This document shows, in pieces, positions 9,601-24,229 of a stretch of 64,000 nt of DNA. The stretch's first letter is position 1. Each line of letters opens with the position of its first letter. The stretch is from Actinernus sp. WN-2022. Its lineage: Eukaryota; Cnidaria; Anthozoa; Actiniaria; Actinernidae. Under the pieces are notes generated by a model. It ran no database searches and was not told the DNA's origin. It was given only the letters and a program-made list of their open reading frames with translations. The stretch spans positions 1 through 64,000 of the forward strand of contig JAOWCC010000758.1 in NCBI GenBank assembly GCA_030867875.1, given 5' to 3'. The translations under genes and the position numbers were made by a program.

Positions 9601-12600
9601 CCAGTAACTCACTTTTCAACGTTTTGATCCCAAAAATGCACCTTTTTTCTCAGACCTAGTGGAAAATGTACATCTTTCACTAAGCAAATCGTTGCGCCAT
9701 ACGTCAGGCAAAGTTGGTTTTTCGCGAAATTTTTTGAACTACTCCTCCCCACCCCACACCACCCTCATAAAATACCTACAGATCAATTATTGGAAAGAAA
9801 GGCCAGAAAAGTCGTAAACTGTCATTTGCCCTTTCAAGAAAGCGGCAAAAACACGAGTAACTGGCTTTTAAAGCTTAAAGGCACACAAGATCTACGCTGT
9901 TTCCACAAAAGGAGCCCTAGAACCTAAAACCCCCTTTTGTGAAAACATGCTAGATCTTGTGTGCCTTTAGCTTTAAAAGCCAGTAACTCGTGTTTTTGCC
10001 GTTTTCTTGAAACGGCAAATGACAGTTGAAGACTTTAATGGCCTTTCTATCCCATAATTTACTTGTGTGAGATCTATCCCATAATTTCTTTATTTGAGAC
10101 CTAGAGGTTATGCTTAGGTTAGAAAAAGGCCATTTTCTGGTATTGTTACTCAAAATACAGGAAACTTCCATCCATTAAACGCAATCTACATGAAGAGAAC
10201 GTTGTATTGCCGTATAGTGCATCGAAATCCATTGAAAGCTCGAGAAATGGCGCCACTTTGAAGATATTAGGGTACACAAGTAACTTTGAGAGATTAAGGT
10301 TAGGTTACAAAAAAACACATTTTCGGATTTTCTACTCCAAATAGGGCAAAACTGGCACGCCAGTCTGAAAGTACAGGAAGAGGCCGTTGTATTGCCGTAT
10401 AGTGCATCGAAATCCATTAAAAGGTCGAGAAATGGCGCCACTTTGAAATTTAGGTTACACAAGTAAATTAATGCGTACTTGTTGGCTTTAAAAGCCAGTA
10501 ACTCACTTTTCAACGTTTTGATCCCAAAAATGCACCTTTTTTCTCAGACCTAGTGGAAAATGTACATCTTTCACTAAGCAAATCGTTGCGCCATACGTCA
10601 GGCAAAGTTGGTTTTTCGCGAAATTTTTTGAACTACTCCTCCCCACCCCACACCACCCTCATAAAATACCTACAGATCAATTATTGGAAAGAAAGGCCAG
10701 AAAAGTCGTAAACTGTCATTTGCCCTTTCAAGAAAGCGGCAAAAACACGAGTAACTGGCTTTTAAAGCTTAAAGGCACACAAGATCTACGCTGTTTCCAC
10801 AAAAGGAGCCCTAGAACCTAAAACCCCCTTTTGTGAAAACATGCTAGATCTTGTGTGCCTTTAGCTTTAAAAGCCAGTAACTCGTGTTTTTGCCGTTTTC
10901 TTGAAACGGCAAATGACAGTTGAAGACTTTAATGGCCTTTCTATCCCATAATTTACTTGTGTGAGATCTATCCCATAATTTCTTTATTTGAGACCTAGAG
11001 GTTATGCTTAGGTTAGAAAAAGGCCATTTTCTGGTATTGTTACTCAAAATACAGGAAACTTCCATCCATTAAACGCAATCTACATGAAGAGAACGTTGTA
11101 TTGCCGTATAGTGCATCGAAATCCATTGAAAGCTCGAGAAATGGCGCCACTTTGAAGATATTAGGGTACACAAGTAACTTTGAGAGATTAAGGTTAGGTT
11201 ACAAAAAAACACATTTTCGGATTTTCTACTCCAAATAGGGCAAAACTGGCACGCCAGTCTGAAAGTACAGGAAGAGGCCGTTGTATTGCCGTATAGTGCA
11301 TCGAAATCCATTAAAAGGTCGAGAAATGGCGCCACTTTGAAATTTAGGTTACACAAGTAAATTAATGCGTACTTGTTGGCTTTAAAAGCCAGTAACTCAC
11401 TTTTCAACGTTTTGATCCCAAAAATGCACCTTTTTTCTCAGACCTAGTGGAAAATGTACATCTTTCACTAAGCAAATCGTTGCGCCATACGTCAGGCAAA
11501 GTTGGTTTTTCGCGAAATTTTTTGAACTACTCCTCCCCACCCCACACCACCCTCATAAAATACCTACAGATCAATTATTGGAAAGAAAGGCCAGAAAAGT
11601 CGTAAACTGTCATTTGCCCTTTCAAGAAAGCGGCAAAAACACGAGTAACTGGCTTTTAAAGCTTAAAGGCACACAAGATCTACGCTGTTTCCACAAAAGG
11701 AGCCCTAGAACCTAAAACCCCCTTTTGTGAAAACATGCTAGATCTTGTGTGCCTTTAGCTTTAAAAGCCAGTAACTCGTGTTTTTGCCGTTTTCTTGAAA
11801 CGGCAAATGACAGTTGAAGACTTTAATGGCCTTTCTATCCCATAATTTACTTGTGTGAGATCTATCCCATAATTTCTTTATTTGAGACCTAGAGGTTATG
11901 CTTAGGTTAGAAAAAGGCCATTTTCTGGTATTGTTACTCAAAATACAGGAAACTTCCATCCATTAAACGCAATCTACATGAAGAGAACGTTGTATTGCCG
12001 TATAGTGCATCGAAATCCATTGAAAGCTCGAGAAATGGCGCCACTTTGAAGATATTAGGGTACACAAGTAACTTTGAGAGATTAAGGTTAGGTTACAAAA
12101 AAACACATTTTCGGATTTTCTACTCCAAATAGGGCAAAACTGGCACGCCAGTCTGAAAGTACAGGAAGAGGCCGTTGTATTGCCGTATAGTGCATCGAAA
12201 TCCATTAAAAGGTCGAGAAATGGCGCCACTTTGAAATTTAGGTTACACAAGTAAATTAATGCGTACTTGTTGGCTTTAAAAGCCAGTAACTCACTTTTCA
12301 ACGTTTTGATCCCAAAAATGCACCTTTTTTCTCAGACCTAGTGGAAAATGTACATCTTTCACTAAGCAAATCGTTGCGCCATACGTCAGGCAAAGTTGGT
12401 TTTTCGCGAAATTTTTTGAACTACTCCTCCCCACCCCACACCACCCTCATAAAATACCTACAGATCAATTATTGGAAAGAAAGGCCAGAAAAGTCGTAAA
12501 CTGTCATTTGCCCTTTCAAGAAAGCGGCAAAAACACGAGTAACTGGCTTTTAAAGCTTAAAGGCACACAAGATCTACGCTGTTTCCACAAAAGGAGCCCT

Positions 12601-15600
12601 AGAACCTAAAACCCCCTTTTGTGAAAACATGCTAGATCTTGTGTGCCTTTAGCTTTAAAAGCCAGTAACTCGTGTTTTTGCCGTTTTCTTGAAACGGCAA
12701 ATGACAGTTGAAGACTTTAATGGCCTTTCTATCCCATAATTTACTTGTGTGAGATCTATCCCATAATTTCTTTATTTGAGACCTAGAGGTTATGCTTAGG
12801 TTAGAAAAAGGCCATTTTCTGGTATTGTTACTCAAAATACAGGAAACTTCCATCCATTAAACGCAATCTACATGAAGAGAACGTTGTATTGCCGTATAGT
12901 GCATCGAAATCCATTGAAAGCTCGAGAAATGGCGCCACTTTGAAGATATTAGGGTACACAAGTAACTTTGAGAGATTAAGGTTAGGTTACAAAAAAACAC
13001 ATTTTCGGATTTTCTACTCCAAATAGGGCAAAACTGGCACGCCAGTCTGAAAGTACAGGAAGAGGCCGTTGTATTGCCGTATAGTGCATCGAAATCCATT
13101 AAAAGGTCGAGAAATGGCGCCACTTTGAAATTTAGGTTACACAAGTAAATTAATGCGTACTTGTTGGCTTTAAAAGCCAGTAACTCACTTTTCAACGTTT
13201 TGATCCCAAAAATGCACCTTTTTTCTCAGACCTAGTGGAAAATGTACATCTTTCACTAAGCAAATCGTTGCGCCATACGTCAGGCAAAGTTGGTTTTTCG
13301 CGAAATTTTTTGAACTACTCCTCCCCACCCCACACCACCCTCATAAAATACCTACAGATCAATTATTGGAAAGAAAGGCCAGAAAAGTCGTAAACTGTCA
13401 TTTGCCCTTTCAAGAAAGCGGCAAAAACACGAGTAACTGGCTTTTAAAGCTTAAAGGCACACAAGATCTACGCTGTTTCCACAAAAGGAGCCCTAGAACC
13501 TAAAACCCCCTTTTGTGAAAACATGCTAGATCTTGTGTGCCTTTAGCTTTAAAAGCCAGTAACTCGTGTTTTTGCCGTTTTCTTGAAACGGCAAATGACA
13601 GTTGAAGACTTTAATGGCCTTTCTATCCCATAATTTACTTGTGTGAGATCTATCCCATAATTTCTTTATTTGAGACCTAGAGGTTATGCTTAGGTTAGAA
13701 AAAGGCCATTTTCTGGTATTGTTACTCAAAATACAGGAAACTTCCATCCATTAAACGCAATCTACATGAAGAGAACGTTGTATTGCCGTATAGTGCATCG
13801 AAATCCATTGAAAGCTCGAGAAATGGCGCCACTTTGAAGATATTAGGGTACACAAGTAACTTTGAGAGATTAAGGTTAGGTTACAAAAAAACACATTTTC
13901 GGATTTTCTACTCCAAATAGGGCAAAACTGGCACGCCAGTCTGAAAGTACAGGAAGAGGCCGTTGTATTGCCGTATAGTGCATCGAAATCCATTAAAAGG
14001 TCGAGAAATGGCGCCACTTTGAAATTTAGGTTACACAAGTAAATTAATGCGTACTTGTTGGCTTTAAAAGCCAGTAACTCACTTTTCAACGTTTTGATCC
14101 CAAAAATGCACCTTTTTTCTCAGACCTAGTGGAAAATGTACATCTTTCACTAAGCAAATCGTTGCGCCATACGTCAGGCAAAGTTGGTTTTTCGCGAAAT
14201 TTTTTGAACTACTCCTCCCCACCCCACACCACCCTCATAAAATACCTACAGATCAATTATTGGAAAGAAAGGCCAGAAAAGTCGTAAACTGTCATTTGCC
14301 CTTTCAAGAAAGCGGCAAAAACACGAGTAACTGGCTTTTAAAGCTTAAAGGCACACAAGATCTACGCTGTTTCCACAAAAGGAGCCCTAGAACCTAAAAC
14401 CCCCTTTTGTGAAAACATGCTAGATCTTGTGTGCCTTTAGCTTTAAAAGCCAGTAACTCGTGTTTTTGCCGTTTTCTTGAAACGGCAAATGACAGTTGAA
14501 GACTTTAATGGCCTTTCTATCCCATAATTTACTTGTGTGAGATCTATCCCATAATTTCTTTATTTGAGACCTAGAGGTTATGCTTAGGTTAGAAAAAGGC
14601 CATTTTCTGGTATTGTTACTCAAAATACAGGAAACTTCCATCCATTAAACGCAATCTACATGAAGAGAACGTTGTATTGCCGTATAGTGCATCGAAATCC
14701 ATTGAAAGCTCGAGAAATGGCGCCACTTTGAAGATATTAGGGTACACAAGTAACTTTGAGAGATTAAGGTTAGGTTACAAAAAAACACATTTTCGGATTT
14801 TCTACTCCAAATAGGGCAAAACTGGCACGCCAGTCTGAAAGTACAGGAAGAGGCCGTTGTATTGCCGTATAGTGCATCGAAATCCATTAAAAGGTCGAGA
14901 AATGGCGCCACTTTGAAATTTAGGTTACACAAGTAAATTAATGCGTACTTGTTGGCTTTAAAAGCCAGTAACTCACTTTTCAACGTTTTGATCCCAAAAA
15001 TGCACCTTTTTTCTCAGACCTAGTGGAAAATGTACATCTTTCACTAAGCAAATCGTTGCGCCATACGTCAGGCAAAGTTGGTTTTTCGCGAAATTTTTTG
15101 AACTACTCCTCCCCACCCCACACCACCCTCATAAAATACCTACAGATCAATTATTGGAAAGAAAGGCCAGAAAAGTCGTAAACTGTCATTTGCCCTTTCA
15201 AGAAAGCGGCAAAAACACGAGTAACTGGCTTTTAAAGCTTAAAGGCACACAAGATCTACGCTGTTTCCACAAAAGGAGCCCTAGAACCTAAAACCCCCTT
15301 TTGTGAAAACATGCTAGATCTTGTGTGCCTTTAGCTTTAAAAGCCAGTAACTCGTGTTTTTGCCGTTTTCTTGAAACGGCAAATGACAGTTGAAGACTTT
15401 AATGGCCTTTCTATCCCATAATTTACTTGTGTGAGATCTATCCCATAATTTCTTTATTTGAGACCTAGAGGTTATGCTTAGGTTAGAAAAAGGCCATTTT
15501 CTGGTATTGTTACTCAAAATACAGGAAACTTCCATCCATTAAACGCAATCTACATGAAGAGAACGTTGTATTGCCGTATAGTGCATCGAAATCCATTGAA

Positions 15601-18600
15601 AGCTCGAGAAATGGCGCCACTTTGAAGATATTAGGGTACACAAGTAACTTTGAGAGATTAAGGTTAGGTTACAAAAAAACACATTTTCGGATTTTCTACT
15701 CCAAATAGGGCAAAACTGGCACGCCAGTCTGAAAGTACAGGAAGAGGCCGTTGTATTGCCGTATAGTGCATCGAAATCCATTAAAAGGTCGAGAAATGGC
15801 GCCACTTTGAAATTTAGGTTACACAAGTAAATTAATGCGTACTTGTTGGCTTTAAAAGCCAGTAACTCACTTTTCAACGTTTTGATCCCAAAAATGCACC
15901 TTTTTTCTCAGACCTAGTGGAAAATGTACATCTTTCACTAAGCAAATCGTTGCGCCATACGTCAGGCAAAGTTGGTTTTTCGCGAAATTTTTTGAACTAC
16001 TCCTCCCCACCCCACACCACCCTCATAAAATACCTACAGATCAATTATTGGAAAGAAAGGCCAGAAAAGTCGTAAACTGTCATTTGCCCTTTCAAGAAAG
16101 CGGCAAAAACACGAGTAACTGGCTTTTAAAGCTTAAAGGCACACAAGATCTACGCTGTTTCCACAAAAGGAGCCCTAGAACCTAAAACCCCCTTTTGTGA
16201 AAACATGCTAGATCTTGTGTGCCTTTAGCTTTAAAAGCCAGTAACTCGTGTTTTTGCCGTTTTCTTGAAACGGCAAATGACAGTTGAAGACTTTAATGGC
16301 CTTTCTATCCCATAATTTACTTGTGTGAGATCTATCCCATAATTTCTTTATTTGAGACCTAGAGGTTATGCTTAGGTTAGAAAAAGGCCATTTTCTGGTA
16401 TTGTTACTCAAAATACAGGAAACTTCCATCCATTAAACGCAATCTACATGAAGAGAACGTTGTATTGCCGTATAGTGCATCGAAATCCATTGAAAGCTCG
16501 AGAAATGGCGCCACTTTGAAGATATTAGGGTACACAAGTAACTTTGAGAGATTAAGGTTAGGTTACAAAAAAACACATTTTCGGATTTTCTACTCCAAAT
16601 AGGGCAAAACTGGCACGCCAGTCTGAAAGTACAGGAAGAGGCCGTTGTATTGCCGTATAGTGCATCGAAATCCATTAAAAGGTCGAGAAATGGCGCCACT
16701 TTGAAATTTAGGTTACACAAGTAAATTAATGCGTACTTGTTGGCTTTAAAAGCCAGTAACTCACTTTTCAACGTTTTGATCCCAAAAATGCACCTTTTTT
16801 CTCAGACCTAGTGGAAAATGTACATCTTTCACTAAGCAAATCGTTGCGCCATACGTCAGGCAAAGTTGGTTTTTCGCGAAATTTTTTGAACTACTCCTCC
16901 CCACCCCACACCACCCTCATAAAATACCTACAGATCAATTATTGGAAAGAAAGGCCAGAAAAGTCGTAAACTGTCATTTGCCCTTTCAAGAAAGCGGCAA
17001 AAACACGAGTAACTGGCTTTTAAAGCTTAAAGGCACACAAGATCTACGCTGTTTCCACAAAAGGAGCCCTAGAACCTAAAACCCCCTTTTGTGAAAACAT
17101 GCTAGATCTTGTGTGCCTTTAGCTTTAAAAGCCAGTAACTCGTGTTTTTGCCGTTTTCTTGAAACGGCAAATGACAGTTGAAGACTTTAATGGCCTTTCT
17201 ATCCCATAATTTACTTGTGTGAGATCTATCCCATAATTTCTTTATTTGAGACCTAGAGGTTATGCTTAGGTTAGAAAAAGGCCATTTTCTGGTATTGTTA
17301 CTCAAAATACAGGAAACTTCCATCCATTAAACGCAATCTACATGAAGAGAACGTTGTATTGCCGTATAGTGCATCGAAATCCATTGAAAGCTCGAGAAAT
17401 GGCGCCACTTTGAAGATATTAGGGTACACAAGTAACTTTGAGAGATTAAGGTTAGGTTACAAAAAAACACATTTTCGGATTTTCTACTCCAAATAGGGCA
17501 AAACTGGCACGCCAGTCTGAAAGTACAGGAAGAGGCCGTTGTATTGCCGTATAGTGCATCGAAATCCATTAAAAGGTCGAGAAATGGCGCCACTTTGAAA
17601 TTTAGGTTACACAAGTAAATTAATGCGTACTTGTTGGCTTTAAAAGCCAGTAACTCACTTTTCAACGTTTTGATCCCAAAAATGCACCTTTTTTCTCAGA
17701 CCTAGTGGAAAATGTACATCTTTCACTAAGCAAATCGTTGCGCCATACGTCAGGCAAAGTTGGTTTTTCGCGAAATTTTTTGAACTACTCCTCCCCACCC
17801 CACACCACCCTCATAAAATACCTACAGATCAATTATTGGAAAGAAAGGCCAGAAAAGTCGTAAACTGTCATTTGCCCTTTCAAGAAAGCGGCAAAAACAC
17901 GAGTAACTGGCTTTTAAAGCTTAAAGGCACACAAGATCTACGCTGTTTCCACAAAAGGAGCCCTAGAACCTAAAACCCCCTTTTGTGAAAACATGCTAGA
18001 TCTTGTGTGCCTTTAGCTTTAAAAGCCAGTAACTCGTGTTTTTGCCGTTTTCTTGAAACGGCAAATGACAGTTGAAGACTTTAATGGCCTTTCTATCCCA
18101 TAATTTACTTGTGTGAGATCTATCCCATAATTTCTTTATTTGAGACCTAGAGGTTATGCTTAGGTTAGAAAAAGGCCATTTTCTGGTATTGTTACTCAAA
18201 ATACAGGAAACTTCCATCCATTAAACGCAATCTACATGAAGAGAACGTTGTATTGCCGTATAGTGCATCGAAATCCATTGAAAGCTCGAGAAATGGCGCC
18301 ACTTTGAAGATATTAGGGTACACAAGTAACTTTGAGAGATTAAGGTTAGGTTACAAAAAAACACATTTTCGGATTTTCTACTCCAAATAGGGCAAAACTG
18401 GCACGCCAGTCTGAAAGTACAGGAAGAGGCCGTTGTATTGCCGTATAGTGCATCGAAATCCATTAAAAGGTCGAGAAATGGCGCCACTTTGAAATTTAGG
18501 TTACACAAGTAAATTAATGCGTACTTGTTGGCTTTAAAAGCCAGTAACTCACTTTTCAACGTTTTGATCCCAAAAATGCACCTTTTTTCTCAGACCTAGT

Positions 18601-19766
18601 GGAAAATGTACATCTTTCACTAAGCAAATCGTTGCGCCATACGTCAGGCAAAGTTGGTTTTTCGCGAAATTTTTTGAACTACTCCTCCCCACCCCACACC
18701 ACCCTCATAAAATACCTACAGATCAATTATTGGAAAGAAAGGCCAGAAAAGTCGTAAACTGTCATTTGCCCTTTCAAGAAAGCGGCAAAAACACGAGTAA
18801 CTGGCTTTTAAAGCTTAAAGGCACACAAGATCTACGCTGTTTCCACAAAAGGAGCCCTAGAACCTAAAACCCCCTTTTGTGAAAACATGCTAGATCTTGT
18901 GTGCCTTTAGCTTTAAAAGCCAGTAACTCGTGTTTTTGCCGTTTTCTTGAAACGGCAAATGACAGTTGAAGACTTTAATGGCCTTTCTATCCCATAATTT
19001 ACTTGTGTGAGATCTATCCCATAATTTCTTTATTTGAGACCTAGAGGTTATGCTTAGGTTAGAAAAAGGCCATTTTCTGGTATTGTTACTCAAAATACAG
19101 GAAACTTCCATCCATTAAACGCAATCTACATGAAGAGAACGTTGTATTGCCGTATAGTGCATCGAAATCCATTGAAAGCTCGAGAAATGGCGCCACTTTG
19201 AAGATATTAGGGTACACAAGTAACTTTGAGAGATTAAGGTTAGGTTACAAAAAAACACATTTTCGGATTTTCTACTCCAAATAGGGCAAAACTGGCACGC
19301 CAGTCTGAAAGTACAGGAAGAGGCCGTTGTATTGCCGTATAGTGCATCGAAATCCATTAAAAGGTCGAGAAATGGCGCCACTTTGAAATTTAGGTTACAC
19401 AAGTAAATTAATGCGTACTTGTTGGCTTTAAAAGCCAGTAACTCACTTTTCAACGTTTTGATCCCAAAAATGCACCTTTTTTCTCAGACCTAGTGGAAAA
19501 TGTACATCTTTCACTAAGCAAATCGTTGCGCCATACGTCAGGCAAAGTTGGTTTTTCGCGAAATTTTTTGAACTACTCCTCCCCACCCCACACCACCCTC
19601 ATAAAATACCTACAGATCAATTATTGGAAAGAAAGGCCAGAAAAGTCGTAAACTGTCATTTGCCCTTTCAAGAAAGCGGCAAAAACACGAGTAACTGGCT
19701 TTTAAAGCTTAAAGGCACACAAGATCTACGCTGTTTCCACAAAAGGAGCCCTAGAACCTAAAACCC

Positions 19767-20661
19767 CCTTTTGTGAAAACATGCTAGATCTTGTGTGCCT
19801 TTAGCTTTAAAAGCCAGTAACTCGTGTTTTTGCCGTTTTCTTGAAACGGCAAATGACAGTTGAAGACTTTAATGGCCTTTCTATCCCATAATTTACTTGT
19901 GTGAGATCTATCCCATAATTTCTTTATTTGAGACCTAGAGGTTATGCTTAGGTTAGAAAAAGGCCATTTTCTGGTATTGTTACTCAAAATACAGGAAACT
20001 TCCATCCATTAAACGCAATCTACATGAAGAGAACGTTGTATTGCCGTATAGTGCATCGAAATCCATTGAAAGCTCGAGAAATGGCGCCACTTTGAAGATA
20101 TTAGGGTACACAAGTAACTTTGAGAGATTAAGGTTAGGTTACAAAAAAACACATTTTCGGATTTTCTACTCCAAATAGGGCAAAACTGGCACGCCAGTCT
20201 GAAAGTACAGGAAGAGGCCGTTGTATTGCCGTATAGTGCATCGAAATCCATTAAAAGGTCGAGAAATGGCGCCACTTTGAAATTTAGGTTACACAAGTAA
20301 ATTAATGCGTACTTGTTGGCTTTAAAAGCCAGTAACTCACTTTTCAACGTTTTGATCCCAAAAATGCACCTTTTTTCTCAGACCTAGTGGAAAATGTACA
20401 TCTTTCACTAAGCAAATCGTTGCGCCATACGTCAGGCAAAGTTGGTTTTTCGCGAAATTTTTTGAACTACTCCTCCCCTACCCCACACCACCCTCATAAA
20501 ATACCTACAGATCAATTATTGGAAAGAAAGGCCAGAAAAGTCGTAAACTGTCATTTGCCCTTTCAAGAAAGCGGCAAAAACACGAGTAACTGGCTTTTAA
20601 AGCTTAAAGGCACACAAGATCTACGCTGTTTCCACAAAAGGAGCCCTAGAACCTAAAACCC
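19767..20661. repeat. Length-variant unit (895 bp): T inserted in C-rich tract
   Basis: A T is inserted at 20479 between the C-runs of the tract. The change opens an 89-codon plus-strand frame from 20387 to 20656 that crosses the C-rich tract, the 3' arm and the spacer. That frame is closed in ordinary units, so it is an accident of the insertion and not a gene. Confidence 0.9.
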
Positions 20662-21555
20662 CCTTTTGTGAAAACATGCTAGATCTTGTGTGCCTTTAGC
20701 TTTAAAAGCCAGTAACTCGTGTTTTTGCCGTTTTCTTGAAACGGCAAATGACAGTTGAAGACTTTAATGGCCTTTCTATCCCATAATTTACTTGTGTGAG
20801 ATCTATCCCATAATTTCTTTATTTGAGACCTAGAGGTTATGCTTAGGTTAGAAAAAGGCCATTTTCTGGTATTGTTACTCAAAATACAGGAAACTTCCAT
20901 CCATTAAACGCAATCTACATGAAGAGAACGTTGTATTGCCGTATAGTGCATCGAAATCCATTGAAAGCTCGAGAAATGGCGCCACTTTGAAGATATTAGG
21001 GTACACAAGTAACTTTGAGAGATTAAGGTTAGGTTACAAAAAAACACATTTTCGGATTTTCTACTCCAAATAGGGCAAAACTGGCACGCCAGTCTGAAAG
21101 TACAGGAAGAGGCCGTTGTATTGCCGTATAGTGCATCGAAATCCATTAAAAGGTCGAGAAATGGCGCCACTTTGAAATTTAGGTTACACAAGTAAATTAA
21201 TGCGTACTTGTTGGCTTTAAAAGCCAGTAACTCACTTTTCAACGTTTTGATCCCAAAAATGCACCTTTTTTCTCAGACCTAGTGGAAAATGTACATCTTT
21301 CACTAAGCAAATCGTTGCGCCATACGTCAGGCAAAGTTGGTTTTTCGCGAAATTTTTTGAACTACTCCTCCCCACCCCACACCACCCTCATAAAATACCT
21401 ACAGATCAATTATTGGAAAGAAAGGCCAGAAAAGTCGTAAACTGTCATTTGCCCTTTCAAGAAAGCGGCAAAAACACGAGTAACTGGCTTTTAAAGCTTA
21501 AAGGCACACAAGATCTACGCTGTTTCCACAAAAGGAGCCCTAGAACCTAAAACCC

Positions 21556-22444
21556 CCTTTTGTGAAAACATGCTAGATCTTGTGTGCCTTTAGCTTTAAA
21601 AGCCAGTAACTCGTGTTTTTGCCGTTTTCTTGAAACGGCAAATGACAGTTGAAGACTTTAATGGCCTTTCTATCCCATAATTTACTTGTGTGAGATCTAT
21701 CCCATAATTTCTTTATTTGAGACCTAGAGGTTATGCTTAGGTTAGAAAAAGGCCATTTTCTGGTATTGTTACTCAAAATACAGGAAACTTCCATCCATTA
21801 AACGCAATCTACATGAAGAGAACGTTGTATTGCCGTATAGTGCATCGAATCCATTGAAAGCTCGACAAATGGCGCCACTTTGAAGATATTAGTGTACACA
21901 AGTAACTTTGAGAGATTAAGGTTAGGTTACAAAAAAACACATTTTCGGATTTTCTACTCCAAATAGGGCAAAACTGCACGCCAGTCTGAAAGTACAGGAA
22001 GAGGCCGTTGTATTGCCGTATAGTGCATCGAAATCCATTAAAAGGTCGAGAAATGGCGCCACTTTGAAATTTAGGTTACACAAGTAAATTAATGCGTACT
22101 TGTTGGCTTTAAAAGCCAGTAACTCACTTTTCAACGTTTTGATCCCAAAAATGCACCTTTTTTCTCAGACCTAGTGGAAAATGTACATCTTTCACTAAGC
22201 AAATCGTTGCGCCATACGTCAGGCAAAGTTGGTTTTTCGCGAAATTTTTTGAACTACTCCTCCCCACCCCACACCACCCTCATAAAATACCTACAGATCA
22301 ATTATTGGAAAGAAAGGCCAGAAAGTCGTAAACTGTCATTTGCCCTTTCAAGAAAGCGGCAAAAACACGAGTAACTGGCTTTTAAAGCTAAAGGCACACA
22401 AGATCTACGCTGTTTCCACAAAAGGAGCCTAGAACCTAAAACCC
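21556..22444. repeat. Most degenerate unit (889 bp): five 1-bp losses, two substitutions
   Basis: One-base losses occur in short runs near 21849 (A), 21976 (G), 22324 (A), 22389 (T) and 22429 (C). Substitutions are at 21866 (G to C, destroying the XhoI site) and 21893 (G to T). Every loss shortens a homopolymer of two or more bases. This is either a diverged unit or, more likely, residual consensus error of long-read assembly. Confidence 0.85.
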
Positions 22445-23335
22445 CCTTTTGTGAAAACATGCTAGATCTTGTGTGCCTTTAGCTTTAAAAGCCAGTAACT
22501 CGTGTTTTTGCCGTTTTCTTGAAACGGCAAATGACAGTTGAAGACTTTAATGGCCTTTCTATCCCATAATTTACTTGTGTGAGATCTATCCCATAATTTC
22601 TTTATTTGAGACCTAGAGGTTATGCTTAGGTTAGAAAAAGGCCATTTTCTGGTATTGTTACTCAAAATACAGGAAACTTCCATCCATTAAACGCAATCTA
22701 CATGAAGAGAACGTTGTATTGCCGTATAGTGCATCGAAATCCATTGAAAGCTCGAGAAATGGCGCCACTTTGAAGATATTAGGGTACACAAGTAACTTTG
22801 AGAGATTAAGGTTAGGTTACAAAAAAACACATTTTCGGATTTTCTACTCCAAATAGGGCAAAACTGGCACGCCAGTCTGAAAGTACAGGAAGAGGCCGTT
22901 GTATTGCCGTATAGTGCATCGAAATCCATTAAAAGGTCGAGAAATGGCGCCACTTTGAAATTTAGGTTACACAAGTAAATTAATGCGTACTTGTTGGCTT
23001 TAAAAGCCAGTAACTCACTTTTCAACGTTTTGATCCCAAAAATGCACCTTTTTTCTCAGACCTAGTGGAAAATGAACATCTTTCACTAAGCAAATCGTTG
23101 CGCCATACGTCAGGCAAAGTTGGTTTTTCGCGAAATTTTTGAACTACTCCTCCCCACCCCACACCACCCTCATAAAATACCTACAGATCAATTATTGGAA
23201 GAAAGGCCAGAAAAGTCGTAAACTGTCATTTGCCCTTTCAAGAAAGCGGCAAAACACGAGTAACTGGCTTTTAAAGCTTAAAGGCACACAAGATCTACGC
23301 TGTTTCCACAAAAGGAGCCCTAGAACCTAAAACCC
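22445..23335. repeat. Degenerate unit (891 bp): three 1-bp losses, one substitution
   Basis: A T-run is shortened at 23136-23140, an A-run at 23199-23200 and another A-run at 23251-23254. A T to A substitution lies at 23075. As in the preceding unit, all losses are one-base homopolymer contractions. Confidence 0.85.
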
Positions 23336-24229
23336 CCTTTTGTGAAAACATGCTAGATCTTGTGTGCCTTTAGCTTTAAAAGCCAGTAACTCGTGTTTTT
23401 GCCGTTTTCTTGAAACGGCAAATGACAGTTGAAGACTTTAATGGCCTTTCTATCCCATAATTTACTTGTGTGAGATCTATCCCATAATTTCTTTATTTGA
23501 GACCTAGAGGTTATGCTTAGGTTAGAAAAAGGCCATTTTCTGGTATTGTTACTCAAAATACAGGAAACTTCCATCCATTAAACGCAATCTACATGAAGAG
23601 AACGTTGTATTGCCGTATAGTGCATCGAAATCCATTGAAAGCTCGAGAAATGGCGCCACTTTGAAGATATTAGGGTACACAAGTAACTTTGAGAGATTAA
23701 GGTTAGGTTACAAAAAAACACATTTTCGGATTTTCTACTCCAAATAGGGCAAAACTGGCACGCCAGTCTGAAAGTACAGGAAGAGGCCGTTGTATTGCCG
23801 TATAGTGCATCGAAATCCATTAAAAGGTCGAGAAATGGCGCCACTTTGAAATTTAGGTTACACAAGTAAATTAATGCGTACTTGTTGGCTTTAAAAGCCA
23901 GTAACTCACTTTTCAACGTTTTGATCCCAAAAATGCACCTTTTTTCTCAGACCTAGTGGAAAATGTACATCTTTCACTAAGCAAATCGTTGCGCCATACG
24001 TCAGGCAAAGTTGGTTTTTCGCGAAATTTTTTGAACTACTCCTCCCCACCCCACACCACCCTCATAAAATACCTACAGATCAATTATTGGAAAGAAAGGC
24101 CAGAAAAGTCGTAAACTGTCATTTGCCCTTTCAAGAAAGCGGCAAAAACACGAGTAACTGGCTTTTAAAGCTTAAAGGCACACAAGATCTACGCTGTTTC
24201 CACAAAAGGAGCCCTAGAACCTAAAACCC

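Noticed and set aside
20387..20656. 89-codon plus-strand open frame
   Set aside because: It exists only because of the T inserted at 20479, and the same region is closed in ordinary units. The similar short plus-strand frames at 22174 and 23139 are likewise products of one-base losses.
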